A DNA stretch of 64,000 bases from Novosphingobium sp. Chol11 (GCF_900218065.1 NZ_OBMU01000001.1:124001-188000); one strand, 5' to 3'. Positions 8,436 through 18,206 are shown, counted from the first letter of the stretch. The notes: a model not told the origin generated them from the letters alone. Made by a program: numbers and translations.

Positions 8436-11400
8436 CTATTCAGCCGCCAGCAGCTCTTCCGCACTACCCAAACTGACGGATACCAGGCGGCTCACGCCGC
8501 GCTCCACCATTGTCACGCCGAACAGGCGGTGCATGCGCGCCATCGTGACCGCGTTGTGACTGACGATCAGGTAACGGGTATCGGTCTGGCCCACCATGAC
8601 GTCCAGCAGGTCGCAGAAGCGCTCGACATTGGCATCGTCCAGCGGCGCGTCGACTTCGTCCAGCACGCAGATGGGCGCCGGATTTGTGAGGAACAGGCCG
8701 AATATCAGCGCAACGGCCGTCAGCGCCTGCTCACCGCCCGACAAAAGGGTCAGCGCCGCCAGCTTCTTGCCCGGCGGCTGCGCCATGATTTCCAGTCCGG
8801 CCTCCAGCGGATCATCGCTGTCGATCAATTCCAGATGCGCTTGCCCGCCGTTGAACAAGGTGGTGAACAGACGCCGGAAATGGCCGTCCACAGCCTCGAA
8901 GGCCGCGAGCAGCCGCTGCCGCCCTTCGCGATTGAGGCTCCCGATCGACCCGCGCAGCCGGTTGATGGCTTGAGCCAGCTCCTCGCTTTCGGCCCGGCTG
9001 GCGGCCTGTGTGGCCTCCAGTTCTTCCAGCTCCTGCGCCGCCACCAGATTGACCGGCCCGATCCGCTCGCGCTCCGCGGACAAACGATCATGTTCGCCTT
9101 GCTCGCTTTGCGCGATCCGGATTTCGGCGCTGGCGAAGCCCAGCTTTTCGGGAAGAACTGGCGGCGGACATTCAAAGCGTTCGCCTGACAGGCGATTGGT
9201 CTCTATCCGCTTCTCGTCCGCCGCTTCGGCCCGCGCTGCGGCAGTGGCGCGCCGTTCGCGTGCCTCAGCCAGTGTTTCGCCCGCTTGCGCGGCCTTGGTC
9301 TCGGCAGTGCGCAAAGCCGCTTCCGCCTCGCTCTCCGCGCGCCGCGCCGCCTCGGCGGTGTCCACCAACGCCGCGCCCTCATTGGAAAGCCGTGCGATCG
9401 CTTCCGCCAGCTGCTCCGGCTGATCGGTCAAAGCGTCGCGTTCGGCAGTGATCGTCTGGCCCCGATCGACCATGGCGGCGATTCGCTTTGCCGCTTCCCC
9501 CGCGCGCGTGCGCCACCCTTTGGCCTCCGCATCGGCCGCCGCCATCCGTTCCCGATCGCTCGCCAACGCCCTGTCGGCCAGCGCCTGATCCGCCTGCAAC
9601 TGACTGACGGAAAGACGCGCCTTGTCGCTCAGCTGCGAAAGGGACGCGACCAGCGCCCGTGTCTCCGCGCCATCCGGCACCGCCGCCCGGGCGGCATCCG
9701 CCTTGTCATGCTCGATCCTGGCGGTCTCCAGGTCAGCACGGGCTTCCGCCAGACGTTCTTCGATCGCCTCCCGCCGACCGGCAAGCCGTTCGAGCGCGGT
9801 GGCGGCCTCATCGGCGGCGCGCAGGGCCGCCCGCAAGCGTTGGTCGGCCGCGCCAAGCTGCGTGCGGGCAGTCGCCAGCGCTTGCGCTGCCGCCTTCTCC
9901 TGCGCCGCGGCTTCATCCTGTGCCTGGCGAGCTGTTTCGACCTCCGCTTGCGCCGCTGGCCGGGTGGCCTCGATCGCCTCCAGCCGGTTGAGCCGGATCA
10001 GCCGCTCGGCCGCCGCCGCTCCGCCCTCGGCCGCGACATAGCCGTCCCAGCGCCGGAGCTGCCCGTCCTTCGTGACCAGCCGCTGTCCCACCGCCAACGG
10101 CTGTCCCTGATCTGTGTCCACAACGGCCACCTGCGACAGCCGCCGCACCAGTTCCTCGGGCGCGCTGACATGGGCCGCCAGCGCCGTGCACCCGGAGGGC
10201 AAGGCTGGGTCACCTTCCAGCAGCACCGCGCCTCCCCAGCGCCGCGTGCCCTGCGCACCCACCGCAGCTTCCAGGTCGTCGCCCAGTGCAGCGGCCAGCG
10301 CGCGTTCGAACCCCGGCGCTGCCTTCACCTGATCCAGCGCCCTTTTCCGCCCGCTGCCGCTCTCGACAGCGCGTTTTAGCGCGGCGGCCTCGCTGTCGAG
10401 CGCGGCCAGGCCTGCCCGCGCGGCCGATAGCGCTGCTTCCGCCGCTGCGCGTGCCTCGGACGCCCTCTGCCGCGCGGCTTCCGCCTGCCCGATCGCCGCC
10501 TCCGCACTATCGCGATCCGCTCCTGCCTGCGCGTGGGCAGTCAGCGCGTCGTTTCGCTTGGCTTCCAGCGGCGCAAAATCGGGCAGGGCAGCCGCCTCGG
10601 CGCCGAGCCGCGCCACCTCACGCTCCGCCCGTTCCAACCGGCTCCGCGCCGCCGCCAGCGCCGCTTCAGCGACGCGCAACTCGGCCTGTTCGCTCGCCTG
10701 CCGCGCCATCGCCTTGGCCAGTTCCAGCTCCGCGTCGCGCGCCGCATCCTCCGCCTGCGCGATCCGGCCTGCAAAGTCAGGCCGCATCGCCTCAGTCTGT
10801 GCAATTCGCTGTTTCAATCTTGAAATCTCACCCGAAAGCCGGGCAATCGCCTCCGCCGCGTCGTTGGCGAGCGTCCCTTCCCGCGCGCGATCCTCTTCCA
10901 GCCGTTCGGACTGCTGCGCCAGATCATGCAGCCGCCGCACCACGCCATCGCGCTCGGTCTTCAGCGCCGATAGTCTGTGGCCCGCCTCATTGGCCTGATC
11001 CCGCGCTGCCTGCGCCGCCGCCCGGCGTTCAGCGAGCGTCTCCACCGCGGCATTGGCATGCAGGGCCGCCGCCGCTTGCGCCTCCTGAGCAGTCCGCACC
11101 GCGCCTTCAGCCTCGGCGGCTTCCTTCCGCGCGGCATCTGCACTCGCCGACGCTTCACGCCAGCGCGCGAAGATGACTCGCCCTTCGGCTACCCTGATCT
11201 GCTCGGACAGCTTGATATAGCGTTCGGCGGCCTTCGCCTGCCGCCGCAGGCTGCTCGCCCGCGCTTCCATGTCGGTCAAAATCTCGTCAAGGCGGGCGAG
11301 ATTGGCCTCGGCCGCGCGCAGCTTCTGTTCCGCATCCTTGCGCCGGACATGCAGGCCGGAGATGCCTGCCGCTTCCTCCAGCATGGCCCGCCGTTCCTGC

Positions 11401-11876
11401 GGCCGAGCGGCGATAACGGCGGCGATCCGGCCTTGGCTCACCAGCGCCGGGCTATGCGGCCCCGTCGCGGCATCAGCGAAGATCAGCGATACGTCCTTCG
11501 CCCGCACGTCGCGGCCGTTCGCGCGGTAGGCGCTGCCTGCGCCGCGCTCGATCCGCCGCGTGACTTCCAGTTCACCGTCCGCGCCGACCTCGACCGCGTT
11601 GAACAGCTCGCCCTGTTCCTGCACGGTCAGCAGCGACACTTCGGCAAAGTCCCGCTGCGGCCGGGTGGACGTACCCGCGAAGATCACATCCTCCATGCCA
11701 GCGCCGCGCATCGACTTGGCGCTGGATTCGCCCATCACCCAGCGGATCGCCTCGAGCAGGTTGGACTTGCCGCAACCATTGGGTCCTACGATTCCCGTAA
11801 GGCCCGGTTCGATGCGCAACTCCGTCGGATCGACGAAGCTCTTGAAGCCGGAAAGCTTGAGGCGCTTTATCTGCAT
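8436..11876 (-). CDS. smc: Chromosome segregation ATPase SMC
   Basis: The SMC dimer organises and segregates the chromosome with ScpA/ScpB. The 1146-residue protein has the full architecture: N-terminal head with Walker A GPNGCGKS (31-38) after the family start MQIKRLKLSGFKSF; a long Ala/Glu/Arg-rich coiled coil from about 165 to 500; a hinge domain around 500-620 with APGFERALAAALGDDLEAAVG; a second coiled coil; and the C-terminal head with LSGGEQALTAVALIFGLF and Walker B VLDEVDAPLDDANV. The coiled-coil codon bias produces long false frames on the opposite strand. Upstream are two DsbA-like genes and DUF721, a conserved alphaproteobacterial order. Confidence 0.97.
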   Translation of the reverse strand: MQIKRLKLSGFKSFVDPTELRIEPGLTGIVGPNGCGKSNLLEAIRWVMGESSAKSMRGAGMEDVIFAGTSTRPQRDFAEVSLLTVQEQGELFNAVEVGADGELEVTRRIERGAGSAYRANGRDVRAKDVSLIFADAATGPHSPALVSQGRIAAVIAARPQERRAMLEEAAGISGLHVRRKDAEQKLRAAEANLARLDEILTDMEARASSLRRQAKAAERYIKLSEQIRVAEGRVIFARWREASASADAARKEAAEAEGAVRTAQEAQAAAALHANAAVETLAERRAAAQAARDQANEAGHRLSALKTERDGVVRRLHDLAQQSERLEEDRAREGTLANDAAEAIARLSGEISRLKQRIAQTEAMRPDFAGRIAQAEDAARDAELELAKAMARQASEQAELRVAEAALAAARSRLERAEREVARLGAEAAALPDFAPLEAKRNDALTAHAQAGADRDSAEAAIGQAEAARQRASEARAAAEAALSAARAGLAALDSEAAALKRAVESGSGRKRALDQVKAAPGFERALAAALGDDLEAAVGAQGTRRWGGAVLLEGDPALPSGCTALAAHVSAPEELVRRLSQVAVVDTDQGQPLAVGQRLVTKDGQLRRWDGYVAAEGGAAAAERLIRLNRLEAIEATRPAAQAEVETARQAQDEAAAQEKAAAQALATARTQLGAADQRLRAALRAADEAATALERLAGRREAIEERLAEARADLETARIEHDKADAARAAVPDGAETRALVASLSQLSDKARLSVSQLQADQALADRALASDRERMAAADAEAKGWRTRAGEAAKRIAAMVDRGQTITAERDALTDQPEQLAEAIARLSNEGAALVDTAEAARRAESEAEAALRTAETKAAQAGETLAEARERRATAAARAEAADEKRIETNRLSGERFECPPPVLPEKLGFASAEIRIAQSEQGEHDRLSAERERIGPVNLVAAQELEELEATQAASRAESEELAQAINRLRGSIGSLNREGRQRLLAAFEAVDGHFRRLFTTLFNGGQAHLELIDSDDPLEAGLEIMAQPPGKKLAALTLLSGGEQALTAVALIFGLFLTNPAPICVLDEVDAPLDDANVERFCDLLDVMVGQTDTRYLIVSHNAVTMARMHRLFGVTMVERGVSRLVSVSLGSAEELLAAE

Positions 11877-11956
11877 GACCGTCCGCCGGGGCAGCGCGCC
11901 GCCGCCCCGCCTTCAGCGGGCAAGCTCATTGCAGATGTCCGCCCCCCTTCAGTCAA

Positions 11957-12691
11957 TCAGAGACCCGCTTCCTTCAGCTTGGGCTGCAATGTCGCCCAGT
12001 TTGCGACGTTGTCCACCTTCACATCGTTGAGGACAAAGGTCGGCGTGCCGTCGATCTTATATTGATTGCTTGCGGTCTCGACACCCTTGGCCAGCTTTTC
12101 AGCCGCCGCCGTGTCGGCAAGGCATTGCTTTGCCTTGTCTTCCGCGATCCCGCGCTGCTTGGCGAAGTCGACCAGCCCAACGGCCTCGGCGAGATTGCCG
12201 AAGCGCTGCGCCGGAGGGCTGCTCATCAGCTGCTGATATTTCGCGTCGCCCAGCGCCTGCGCCTTTTCGAACATGGCATTCTGGTTGGCGAAGAACTGTT
12301 CGCTCAGCGGATAGAAGACATCCTTGCCGCCGCAGCGGGCGAGGAGCGAAGTAGAGATGTCGATCGGATCGCGCACGAAGTTGCGCAATTCATAGCTCAT
12401 CTTGCCAGTATCGACGATCTTGCGGATTTCCTCGGACGCCTCGGCGGAAAAATCGCGGCAATGGCTGCAAGTATAGCTCGCATATTCGACCAGCTTCACT
12501 TTCGCCTGCGGGTTGCCCATGACGAACCCGCCCTCGGGCGTTTCGGTCACTGTGCTGGACCAGTTGGTCCCTGCCGGCGCGGCAACCGCGGCGACGGGCT
12601 CGGCGGAAGAGTTGCTGGCCGCGTCCTTTTTCCCGCAGGCGGAAATTGTCAGCGAGAGGGCGATAAGGGCAAGTCCGGTAATGGCTTTCAC
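11957..12691 (-). CDS. DsbA-like thiol:disulfide oxidoreductase, lipoprotein
   Basis: A 244-residue periplasmic thioredoxin-fold protein. The leader ends in ISAC (Cys19), a lipobox, so it should be lipid-anchored. The redox motif is CSHC (75-78) within EYASYTCSHCRDF, and the cis-proline loop is GTPTFVLN near the C-terminus; the inserted helical domain lies between. It matches the DsbA/BdbD-like thioredoxin_4 group that oxidises or isomerises disulfides in exported proteins. A second copy follows upstream (12737-13408), 45 bp away, so the pair is a tandem duplication in one operon with DUF721. Confidence 0.88.
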   Translation of the reverse strand: MKAITGLALIALSLTISACGKKDAASNSSAEPVAAVAAPAGTNWSSTVTETPEGGFVMGNPQAKVKLVEYASYTCSHCRDFSAEASEEIRKIVDTGKMSYELRNFVRDPIDISTSLLARCGGKDVFYPLSEQFFANQNAMFEKAQALGDAKYQQLMSSPPAQRFGNLAEAVGLVDFAKQRGIAEDKAKQCLADTAAAEKLAKGVETASNQYKIDGTPTFVLNDVKVDNVANWATLQPKLKEAGL

Positions 12692-12736
12692 TGGGTGCAG
12701 GCTCCGTTGCTCGGGCGTCGGTATCAGGGGTTTAGT

Positions 12737-13408
12737 TCACTGCGCGGCGGCGGGCAATGCATCGCGCAAGTTCGTCCAGCTTGACCCCCCGGCCCGCGTC
12801 CCGTTGATCGTGAAGGCAGGCGTTCCACCGATCTTCACCTTGTTCCACGCCTCGTCAGTCATCGCCAATATCTGCTTCATCGCGGCCGGATCGGCAATGC
12901 ACGCATCAAGCTGTGCGGGCGTGAAGCCGCGCTTGCCCATCAACGTATAGAGCCCGGTATTCCGCCCGATGTCCTTGAGCGCGGGGATTTGCTCGGATGG
13001 CTTGGCGGCACCACGGTCATAGGCCTGCAACTGCGCCATCCAGGCGTCCTGATTGGCAAACAGTGCCTCGTGATTGCCAAAGAAGCGCTTCGGGCCTCCA
13101 CAGCGGGCCAGCAGTGCGGCGGCAAGGTCATATTTGTCGCGCACGGCATTACGCACTTCGACGCTCACCTTGCCGCCCTTCACATAGTTCGCCTTCAAGG
13201 GTGCACTCGCCTCGCCCACGAAATGCGCGCAGTGCGAACAGGTATAGCTTACATATTCGACCAGCTTCGTAGGCGCGGCAGGATTGCCGAGCACATGGCC
13301 GCCGATGGGTGAAAGCGCAACCCGCGCCGTCCAGTTGGCAGCGGGAGCCGCCACCAGGATGGAGGGCAGGGCGAATGAAGCAAGCACGGCAAAGCGGAGT
13401 TTCATCAT
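12737..13408 (-). CDS. DsbA-like thiol:disulfide oxidoreductase, soluble periplasmic
   Basis: A paralogue of the preceding lipoprotein, about 223 residues, with an ordinary signal peptide (cleavage likely near LVAAPAANW) instead of a lipobox. It has the same CSHC redox motif (about residue 57) in EYVSYTCSHCAHF and a cis-Pro loop GGTPAFTING. The start is at tandem ATGs at 13408/13405; a longer frame upstream is not signal-peptide-like. Keeping one lipid-anchored and one soluble copy side by side suggests divided roles, for example oxidase versus isomerase. That is inference; the sequence cannot tell the direction of catalysis. Confidence 0.87.
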   Translation of the reverse strand: MMKLRFAVLASFALPSILVAAPAANWTARVALSPIGGHVLGNPAAPTKLVEYVSYTCSHCAHFVGEASAPLKANYVKGGKVSVEVRNAVRDKYDLAAALLARCGGPKRFFGNHEALFANQDAWMAQLQAYDRGAAKPSEQIPALKDIGRNTGLYTLMGKRGFTPAQLDACIADPAAMKQILAMTDEAWNKVKIGGTPAFTINGTRAGGSSWTNLRDALPAAAQ

Positions 13409-13507
13409 GCGATCACCCAATGAAGCGCCGCCCCTGTACGGCTGTTGAATTGATGCAGGCGGCAGTACCGGTCGCAGCATAGCTGTCAGAACCACGCCCT
13501 TCTTTTG

Positions 13508-14050
13508 CTAGCTGATTTTCGGCAAGCCGTTCGAATTGGCAAGCCCCTGTGCCAGGGATTCCAGCACGGCGCGCAGTTCCGGGTCGCCGATATCCCGCAG
13601 CGAATCGCCGAGCTCGATCGGGACTGGCCGCAAGTTGTGCGGCGGCGGCCGCCGCTCGGCCGCTGTTCCACGTACTTCACCCTGCTTCATCGCGATCTTC
13701 GCCACCGCGGCATAGCCGAAGAATCGGTTCACCCGCTCGATAATGTCCGGCAGCACATGCTGGATCATCGGGGCATGGCCACTCATGACCGTGAGCTGGA
13801 GCGTCCCGCCTGCCTTCTTGCCAACGGGGAAGCGGATCGATTCGGGCGCGGAAATCTCCGCATAATGCGATCCGACAATCTCGGCCCAGCGCGTGACGAT
13901 GCTGGATTGGACAAAACCGAACTTGCGAAAGGCCGCAGCGCCAATTTGCGGCATCAGGTCGGCGATCTGGCGCGGGCCGCCGACGCGGGGCCGTTCGGCC
14001 GCCGCTTCTGCACGGCTTTTCAATTTGGGTGTCGCGGGCCGTTCCGTCAT
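13508..14050 (-). CDS. DUF721 (DciA-related) protein
   Basis: A 180-residue protein of the DUF721 family. Other DUF721 members (DciA) help load the replicative helicase DnaB, but the alphaproteobacterial version is less studied, so the role here is inferred. The core is RKFGFVQSSIVTRWAEIVGSHYAEISAPESIRF followed by a beta-rich part, GTLQLTVMSGHAPMIQHVLPDIIERVNRFFGY, which resembles the KH-like DciA domain. The C-terminal 60 residues are charged and probably disordered. ATG 14050 is chosen over 44 upstream codons lacking similarity; it lies 26 bp from the divergent mutY start. Confidence 0.82.
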   Translation of the reverse strand: MTERPATPKLKSRAEAAAERPRVGGPRQIADLMPQIGAAAFRKFGFVQSSIVTRWAEIVGSHYAEISAPESIRFPVGKKAGGTLQLTVMSGHAPMIQHVLPDIIERVNRFFGYAAVAKIAMKQGEVRGTAAERRPPPHNLRPVPIELGDSLRDIGDPELRAVLESLAQGLANSNGLPKIS

Positions 14051-14076
14051 GCGCCGCTTAATGGCATAGGGCGGCC

Positions 14077-15144
14077 ATGCACGTCGAGGGGACCCCGCAG
14101 AAAATCGCAGAAGATCTGCTCGCGCATTATGATGTGCATGCCCGCCGCCTGCCATGGCGCGCGCCGCCCGGAAGCAACGCAACAGATCCCTATCGAGTCT
14201 GGCTGTCCGAGATCATGCTCCAGCAAACGACGGTGGCGGCGGTCGCCCCTTATTTCGCGAAGTTCACGGCCCGCTGGCCCACGGTGCAAGCACTTGCGGC
14301 AGCCGAGGATGCCGATGTCATGGCGGCATGGGCGGGCCTTGGCTATTATGCCCGCGCCCGCAACCTGCTCGCCTGCGCCCGCACCGTGGCGCAGCAGCAT
14401 GACGGCATCTTTCCGGGTGATGAAGATGGGTTGCGTGCCCTTCCAGGGGTTGGCGCCTATACCGCCGCTGCGGTGGCGGCGATCGCCTTTGGCCGCCGCG
14501 CCGTCGTGGTGGATGCCAACGTGGAGCGCGTGGTTGCTCGCCTGTTTGCGATCGATACCCCGTTGCCCGCAGCCCGTCCGGCGATCCGTGCCGCCGCCGA
14601 TTGCATTACCCCCGATGTGCGCGCCGGGGACTTTGCCCAGGCGATGATGGACCTTGGCGCGACCATCTGCACGCCCCGCAACCCTGCCTGCGGCATCTGC
14701 CCGTTGCGCCAGGATTGTGCGGCCTTCCGCACCGCCGATCCAGCCGCCTTTCCGGTCAAGGTCGCGAAGAAGGCAAAGCCGCACCGCCTGGGCCATGGCT
14801 GGTGGATCGAGCGACCGGACGGCCATGTCTGGCTAATTCGCCGGCCGGCCAAGGGCCTGCTTGGCGGCATGCGCGCGCTCCCTTCTTCGGACTGGAGCGA
14901 CGCGCCCACCGCCGCCCCACCCATGGCTGCTGAATGGAAAACAGTTTCCCAACCTGTCGGCCATGTCTTCACCCATTTCTCGCTGGCCTTGACCGTCCAT
15001 GTCGCCCATGTGGCAAATGAAAGCATACCTCCCGGCGAGGGGGAATGGTGGCCGCTCGCCCGGTTGGAAGAGGCGGGATTGCCGACCTTGTTCCGTCGCG
15101 CGGCAGATGTGGCGATGAAGGAGAGTGAAACACATGCCCCTTGA
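14077..15144 (+). CDS. mutY: A/G-specific adenine DNA glycosylase MutY
   Basis: Removes adenine mispaired with 8-oxoguanine. All hallmarks are visible in 355 residues: catalytic Glu45 in SEIMLQQT, helix-hairpin-helix LPGVGAYTAAAVAAIAFG (122-139), catalytic Asp146 in VVVDANVERV, the [4Fe-4S] cysteines C198-X6-C205-X2-C208-X5-C214, and a C-terminal Nudix-like 8-oxoG recognition domain with the FTHFSLAL segment. Start ATG 14077 is divergent from DUF721. The 3' end overlaps nudC by 11 bp. The Fe-S cluster links it functionally to the suf operon at 51-58 kb. Confidence 0.97.
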   Translation: MHVEGTPQKIAEDLLAHYDVHARRLPWRAPPGSNATDPYRVWLSEIMLQQTTVAAVAPYFAKFTARWPTVQALAAAEDADVMAAWAGLGYYARARNLLACARTVAQQHDGIFPGDEDGLRALPGVGAYTAAAVAAIAFGRRAVVVDANVERVVARLFAIDTPLPAARPAIRAAADCITPDVRAGDFAQAMMDLGATICTPRNPACGICPLRQDCAAFRTADPAAFPVKVAKKAKPHRLGHGWWIERPDGHVWLIRRPAKGLLGGMRALPSSDWSDAPTAAPPMAAEWKTVSQPVGHVFTHFSLALTVHVAHVANESIPPGEGEWWPLARLEEAGLPTLFRRAADVAMKESETHAP

Positions 15145-16036
15145 GCAGCTTGGCTATGTCGGCGGTCGTCTCGACAGAGCCGATCATATACGCATGAACC
15201 CCGATCAGGCAGCGCAAGCCCTCGCTTCGCCTGGCGCGCGTTGCCTCGTGCTCGATGGATTGGATCCCGTCACGCAGGATAGCCATCTGCTGATGGAGCC
15301 GGTCGCGACAGACGCCAGCCTTGACGATCATCTGCTGCTCGGCCTCGACGACGAACAGCGCCCGGTCTTCGTCCGCCTTGCTCAGGAAGTCGGCAGCAAT
15401 TTCTTCCCCAGCCCCCGTAGCCGTGCCATCGTCACTGAAATCCCGGCCGACGAAGTTGCGCTCTATGGCGCGGCTCGCAGCCTCGTCCATTGGCATGGCC
15501 GTCATCCCTTCTGCTCGGTGTGCGGATCGCGCACATCGCCCGAAAAGGCTGGATGGGCACGCCGTTGCGGCGCCTGCAACGCGGAGCATTTCCCCCGTGT
15601 CGACCCGGTCGTCATCATGCTTGCCGAGCATGAGGGCCGCGTGCTTGTGGGGCGGCAGCATAGCTGGCCCGAAGGCTTTTATTCCGCCCTCGCAGGCTTC
15701 GTCGAGCCTGGTGAGACGATTGAAGAAGCGGTGATGCGGGAGATCAAGGAAGAAGCGGGCGTCACCGTCCATTCCGTCCGCTATGTGATGAGCCAGCCCT
15801 GGCCTTTCCCCTCCTCGCTCATGATCGCCTGCATCGGCCAGGCCGACGATGATGCGTTGAAGCTGGACGAGACTGAAATCCAGCATGCCTTCTGGTGCGA
15901 TGCGGCGGGTGTTCGCGCGGCTCTGGCGGGTAAGGCCGACGCACCCTTCACCGCGCCGCCGCCCATGGCGGTCGCGCATCATCTGCTTAAGCATTGGGCT
16001 GATGCACAGGTTGCCCCGCCCCGCCCAAGCGCGTAA
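15134..16036 (+). CDS. nudC: NADH/NAD-cap pyrophosphatase NudC
   Basis: Hydrolyses NAD(H) and removes NAD caps from RNA. The 300-residue protein carries the zinc ribbon CSVC...CGAC (C127, C130, C145, C148), the Nudix box GFVEPGETIEEAVMREIKEEAG (residues 188-209, with the REIKEEAG helix) and the NudC-specific SQPWPFPSS (220-228). ATG 15134 is preferred to GTG 15125 because AAGGAGAG lies about 9 nt upstream of the ATG and overlaps the GTG. The gene starts inside the end of mutY, so the two are translationally coupled; both counter oxidative or nucleotide damage. Confidence 0.96.
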   Translation: MPLEQLGYVGGRLDRADHIRMNPDQAAQALASPGARCLVLDGLDPVTQDSHLLMEPVATDASLDDHLLLGLDDEQRPVFVRLAQEVGSNFFPSPRSRAIVTEIPADEVALYGAARSLVHWHGRHPFCSVCGSRTSPEKAGWARRCGACNAEHFPRVDPVVIMLAEHEGRVLVGRQHSWPEGFYSALAGFVEPGETIEEAVMREIKEEAGVTVHSVRYVMSQPWPFPSSLMIACIGQADDDALKLDETEIQHAFWCDAAGVRAALAGKADAPFTAPPPMAVAHHLLKHWADAQVAPPRPSA

Positions 16037-16075
16037 GGCCAAAGCCTGACCCCTTATCAGGAACGCCCCGCACAT

Positions 16076-17422
16076 ATGCTCAGCCTCGAAGAAGCCCAGT
16101 CGCGCGCGCAGGATCTGGTGACGGCGGCACGCAGGGCAGGGGCTGATGCGGCAGATGCCATCTATGCCTGCAATGCCTCCACCACTGTAGCCGTGCGCCT
16201 TGGCGCGCTGGAGGATGTCGAGCGGTCCGAAGGTGAGGAAATCGGCCTGCGCCTTTTCGTCGGCCAGCGCTCCGCCAGCATCGCTGCGTCGGACATGAAT
16301 CCAGCCACCCTTGCTACGCTGGTCGACCGCTGCATCGCCATGGCGCGGGAGGCCCCGGAGGACCGCTATGCGGGACTCGCGCCCGAAGATCGGCTGTTGC
16401 GCGGCAGCTTGCCGGAACTCGATATAGCCGACCCGAGCGACCCGGAACCTGCGCTGCTGCGCGCCCGCGCTCTCGAGGCGGAAGGAGCTGCTCGCGGCGT
16501 GTCGGGCGTCACGAACAGCGAGGGCGGTGGGGCATCGAACGGCCGGAGCCAGGTTGCCCTCGCAACCAGCCACGGCTTTGTCGGCGCGTATGCTGGTACG
16601 AGCCATTCGACCTGGGCCAGCGTCCTCGCAGGCACGGGCGCGGATATGCAGCGTGACCATGCCAGTCACAGTGCGCGCTACCTTGACGACCTTGATGACC
16701 CTACGGCGATCGGCCAGCGCGCCGGGGAGCGGGCGGTTGCTCGCCTCAATCCCGCCAAGATTGAAAGCGGCGTCCTGCCCGTTGTCTTCGATCCGCGCAT
16801 TGGCTCCGGCCTGCTCGGCCATTTGATCGGCGGGATGGTCGGCGCTGCCATTGCGCGGCGGTCGAGCTTCCTCCTCGACTCCCTCGGAGAAACACTGTTC
16901 GACAGCGCCATCACCATCATCGACGATCCGCTGCGCCCACGGGGCCTGCGTTCGCGTCCTTTTGACGGGGAAGGGCTTCCCGTCTCTCGCAGCGCCTTGA
17001 TTGACAAGGGCGTGCTGACGGGCTGGCTGATGGACAGCGCCTCTGCCCGCCAGCTCGGCCTTGCACCCACTGGGCATGCGAGCCGGGGGGGCAGCGGGGC
17101 GCCTGGCGCTGGTGTCACCAACGTCCATATGGAGCCGGGCAGTGTTTCGCCAGCCGAGCTCATGGCGGACATCAAGCGCGGCATCTATGTCACCGAATTG
17201 ATCGGCATGGGCGTCAATGGCGTCACGGGTGATTATAGCCGTGGCGCGGCCGGTTTCCTGATCGAGGACGGCGAAATCACCCGGCCGGTGTCCGAAATCA
17301 CCATCGCCAGCAATCTCAAGGACATGTTCCGCGTCCTTGTTCCTGCAAACGACCTTGTGTTTCGCTACGGCATGAACGTGCCCACTATCCGCATCGACGG
17401 GATGACCGTTGCCGGGGGCTGA
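16076..17422 (+). CDS. pmbA: TldE/PmbA-type subunit of the TldD/E metalloprotease
   Basis: TldD and TldE form a heterodimeric protease; TldD holds the zinc site and TldE/PmbA lacks it. This 448-residue protein has the family fold and ends with NDLVFRYGMNVPTIRIDGMTVAGG, and no HExxxH motif is present, supporting the TldE assignment. Other family segments are SEGEEIGLRLFVGQRSA, GVSGVTNSEGGGAS, HLIGGMVGAAIARRSSFL and the Gly-rich SRGGSGAPGAGVTNVHMEPG. tldD is not in the window. It follows nudC by 39 bp and overlaps the next gene by 14 bp. Confidence 0.92.
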   Translation: MLSLEEAQSRAQDLVTAARRAGADAADAIYACNASTTVAVRLGALEDVERSEGEEIGLRLFVGQRSASIAASDMNPATLATLVDRCIAMAREAPEDRYAGLAPEDRLLRGSLPELDIADPSDPEPALLRARALEAEGAARGVSGVTNSEGGGASNGRSQVALATSHGFVGAYAGTSHSTWASVLAGTGADMQRDHASHSARYLDDLDDPTAIGQRAGERAVARLNPAKIESGVLPVVFDPRIGSGLLGHLIGGMVGAAIARRSSFLLDSLGETLFDSAITIIDDPLRPRGLRSRPFDGEGLPVSRSALIDKGVLTGWLMDSASARQLGLAPTGHASRGGSGAPGAGVTNVHMEPGSVSPAELMADIKRGIYVTELIGMGVNGVTGDYSRGAAGFLIEDGEITRPVSEITIASNLKDMFRVLVPANDLVFRYGMNVPTIRIDGMTVAGG

Positions 17423-18206
17423 GATCGATCTGCGCGCGCTCGTCGGAGCGGTATCGGATGCGGCTGACCGGGCGCTTACCCTCTGGGCGGGCGGGCAGAC
17501 CCAGGTGCGCCAATGGGAAAAGGTCCCGGGCCATCCCGTGTGCGAAGCGGACCTCGAAATCGACGTCATGCTCCGCCAGAGCCTCAGCCTCATCGATCCT
17601 GCGGCCGGATGGTTGTCCGAAGAAACCGCCGATACCGTTCATCGGCTGGACCTCGCCCGCGTCTGGGTCGTCGATCCGATCGATGGCACCCGCGACTATT
17701 TGCGTGGGCGTCCTGGATGGGCGGTTTCGGTCGCACTGGTCGAACATGGGGCGGTAAGCATAGGAATACTCGCTGCGCCCGCGCGCAATGAGTTGTGGAT
17801 TGCCACGGCAGGGGAGGGCGCTACTCGAAACGGCCGAACCCTCACCGCCGGTTCGCGCATGATTCTGCCGGGCGCCCGCGTGCCCGCCGACCATCTGCCC
17901 CGTCACGACAGCGATCTCCGCGCTGTCCACAAACCCAACAGCATTGCCCTGCGGATGGCGATGGTCGCCGCTGACGAAGCCGATATCGTCGCCACTGTCC
18001 GTTGGGGCAATGAATGGGACGTCGCCGCAGCCGCCCTGATCGCACAGGAAGCGGGCGCAATAGTCACCGACGCGCTCGGCGATCCCCTGTCCTTTAATCG
18101 CCCCGAACCCACCGCCTTCGGTCTTCTCTGCACGGCCCCAGGCATCCACGAAGCCGCCACCCACCGCCTCGCCCCCCGCGCGCGTGAGTTGCTGGGGCGT
18201 GCTTAG
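17409..18206 (+). CDS. Inositol-monophosphatase-family phosphatase (CysQ/IMPase-like)
   Basis: A 265-residue Mg-dependent phosphatase. Motifs are GWLSEET (68-74), DPIDGTRDY (89-97) and GNEWDVAAAALIAQEAGA near residue 201, which together bind the metals and phosphate. Family members act on inositol phosphates, histidinol phosphate or 3'-phosphoadenosine 5'-phosphate; the SEE-type first motif leans toward CysQ-like 3'(2'),5'-bisphosphate nucleotidase but does not decide it. The start is TTG 17409, inside the pmbA 3' end; no ATG fits before the first motif. Confidence 0.85.
   Translation: MPGAEIDLRALVGAVSDAADRALTLWAGGQTQVRQWEKVPGHPVCEADLEIDVMLRQSLSLIDPAAGWLSEETADTVHRLDLARVWVVDPIDGTRDYLRGRPGWAVSVALVEHGAVSIGILAAPARNELWIATAGEGATRNGRTLTAGSRMILPGARVPADHLPRHDSDLRAVHKPNSIALRMAMVAADEADIVATVRWGNEWDVAAAALIAQEAGAIVTDALGDPLSFNRPEPTAFGLLCTAPGIHEAATHRLAPRARELLGRA

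Noticed and set aside
9285..10379. Long plus-strand frames opposite smc (for example 364 codons)
   Set aside because: Produced by the Ala/Glu/Arg coiled-coil codon pattern of smc; no conserved motif.
14969..17593. An 874-codon open frame on the minus strand opposite mutY, nudC and pmbA
   Set aside because: It is antisense to three clear genes, has no family similarity and reflects high-GC third positions; no ribosome-binding site or conserved motif.
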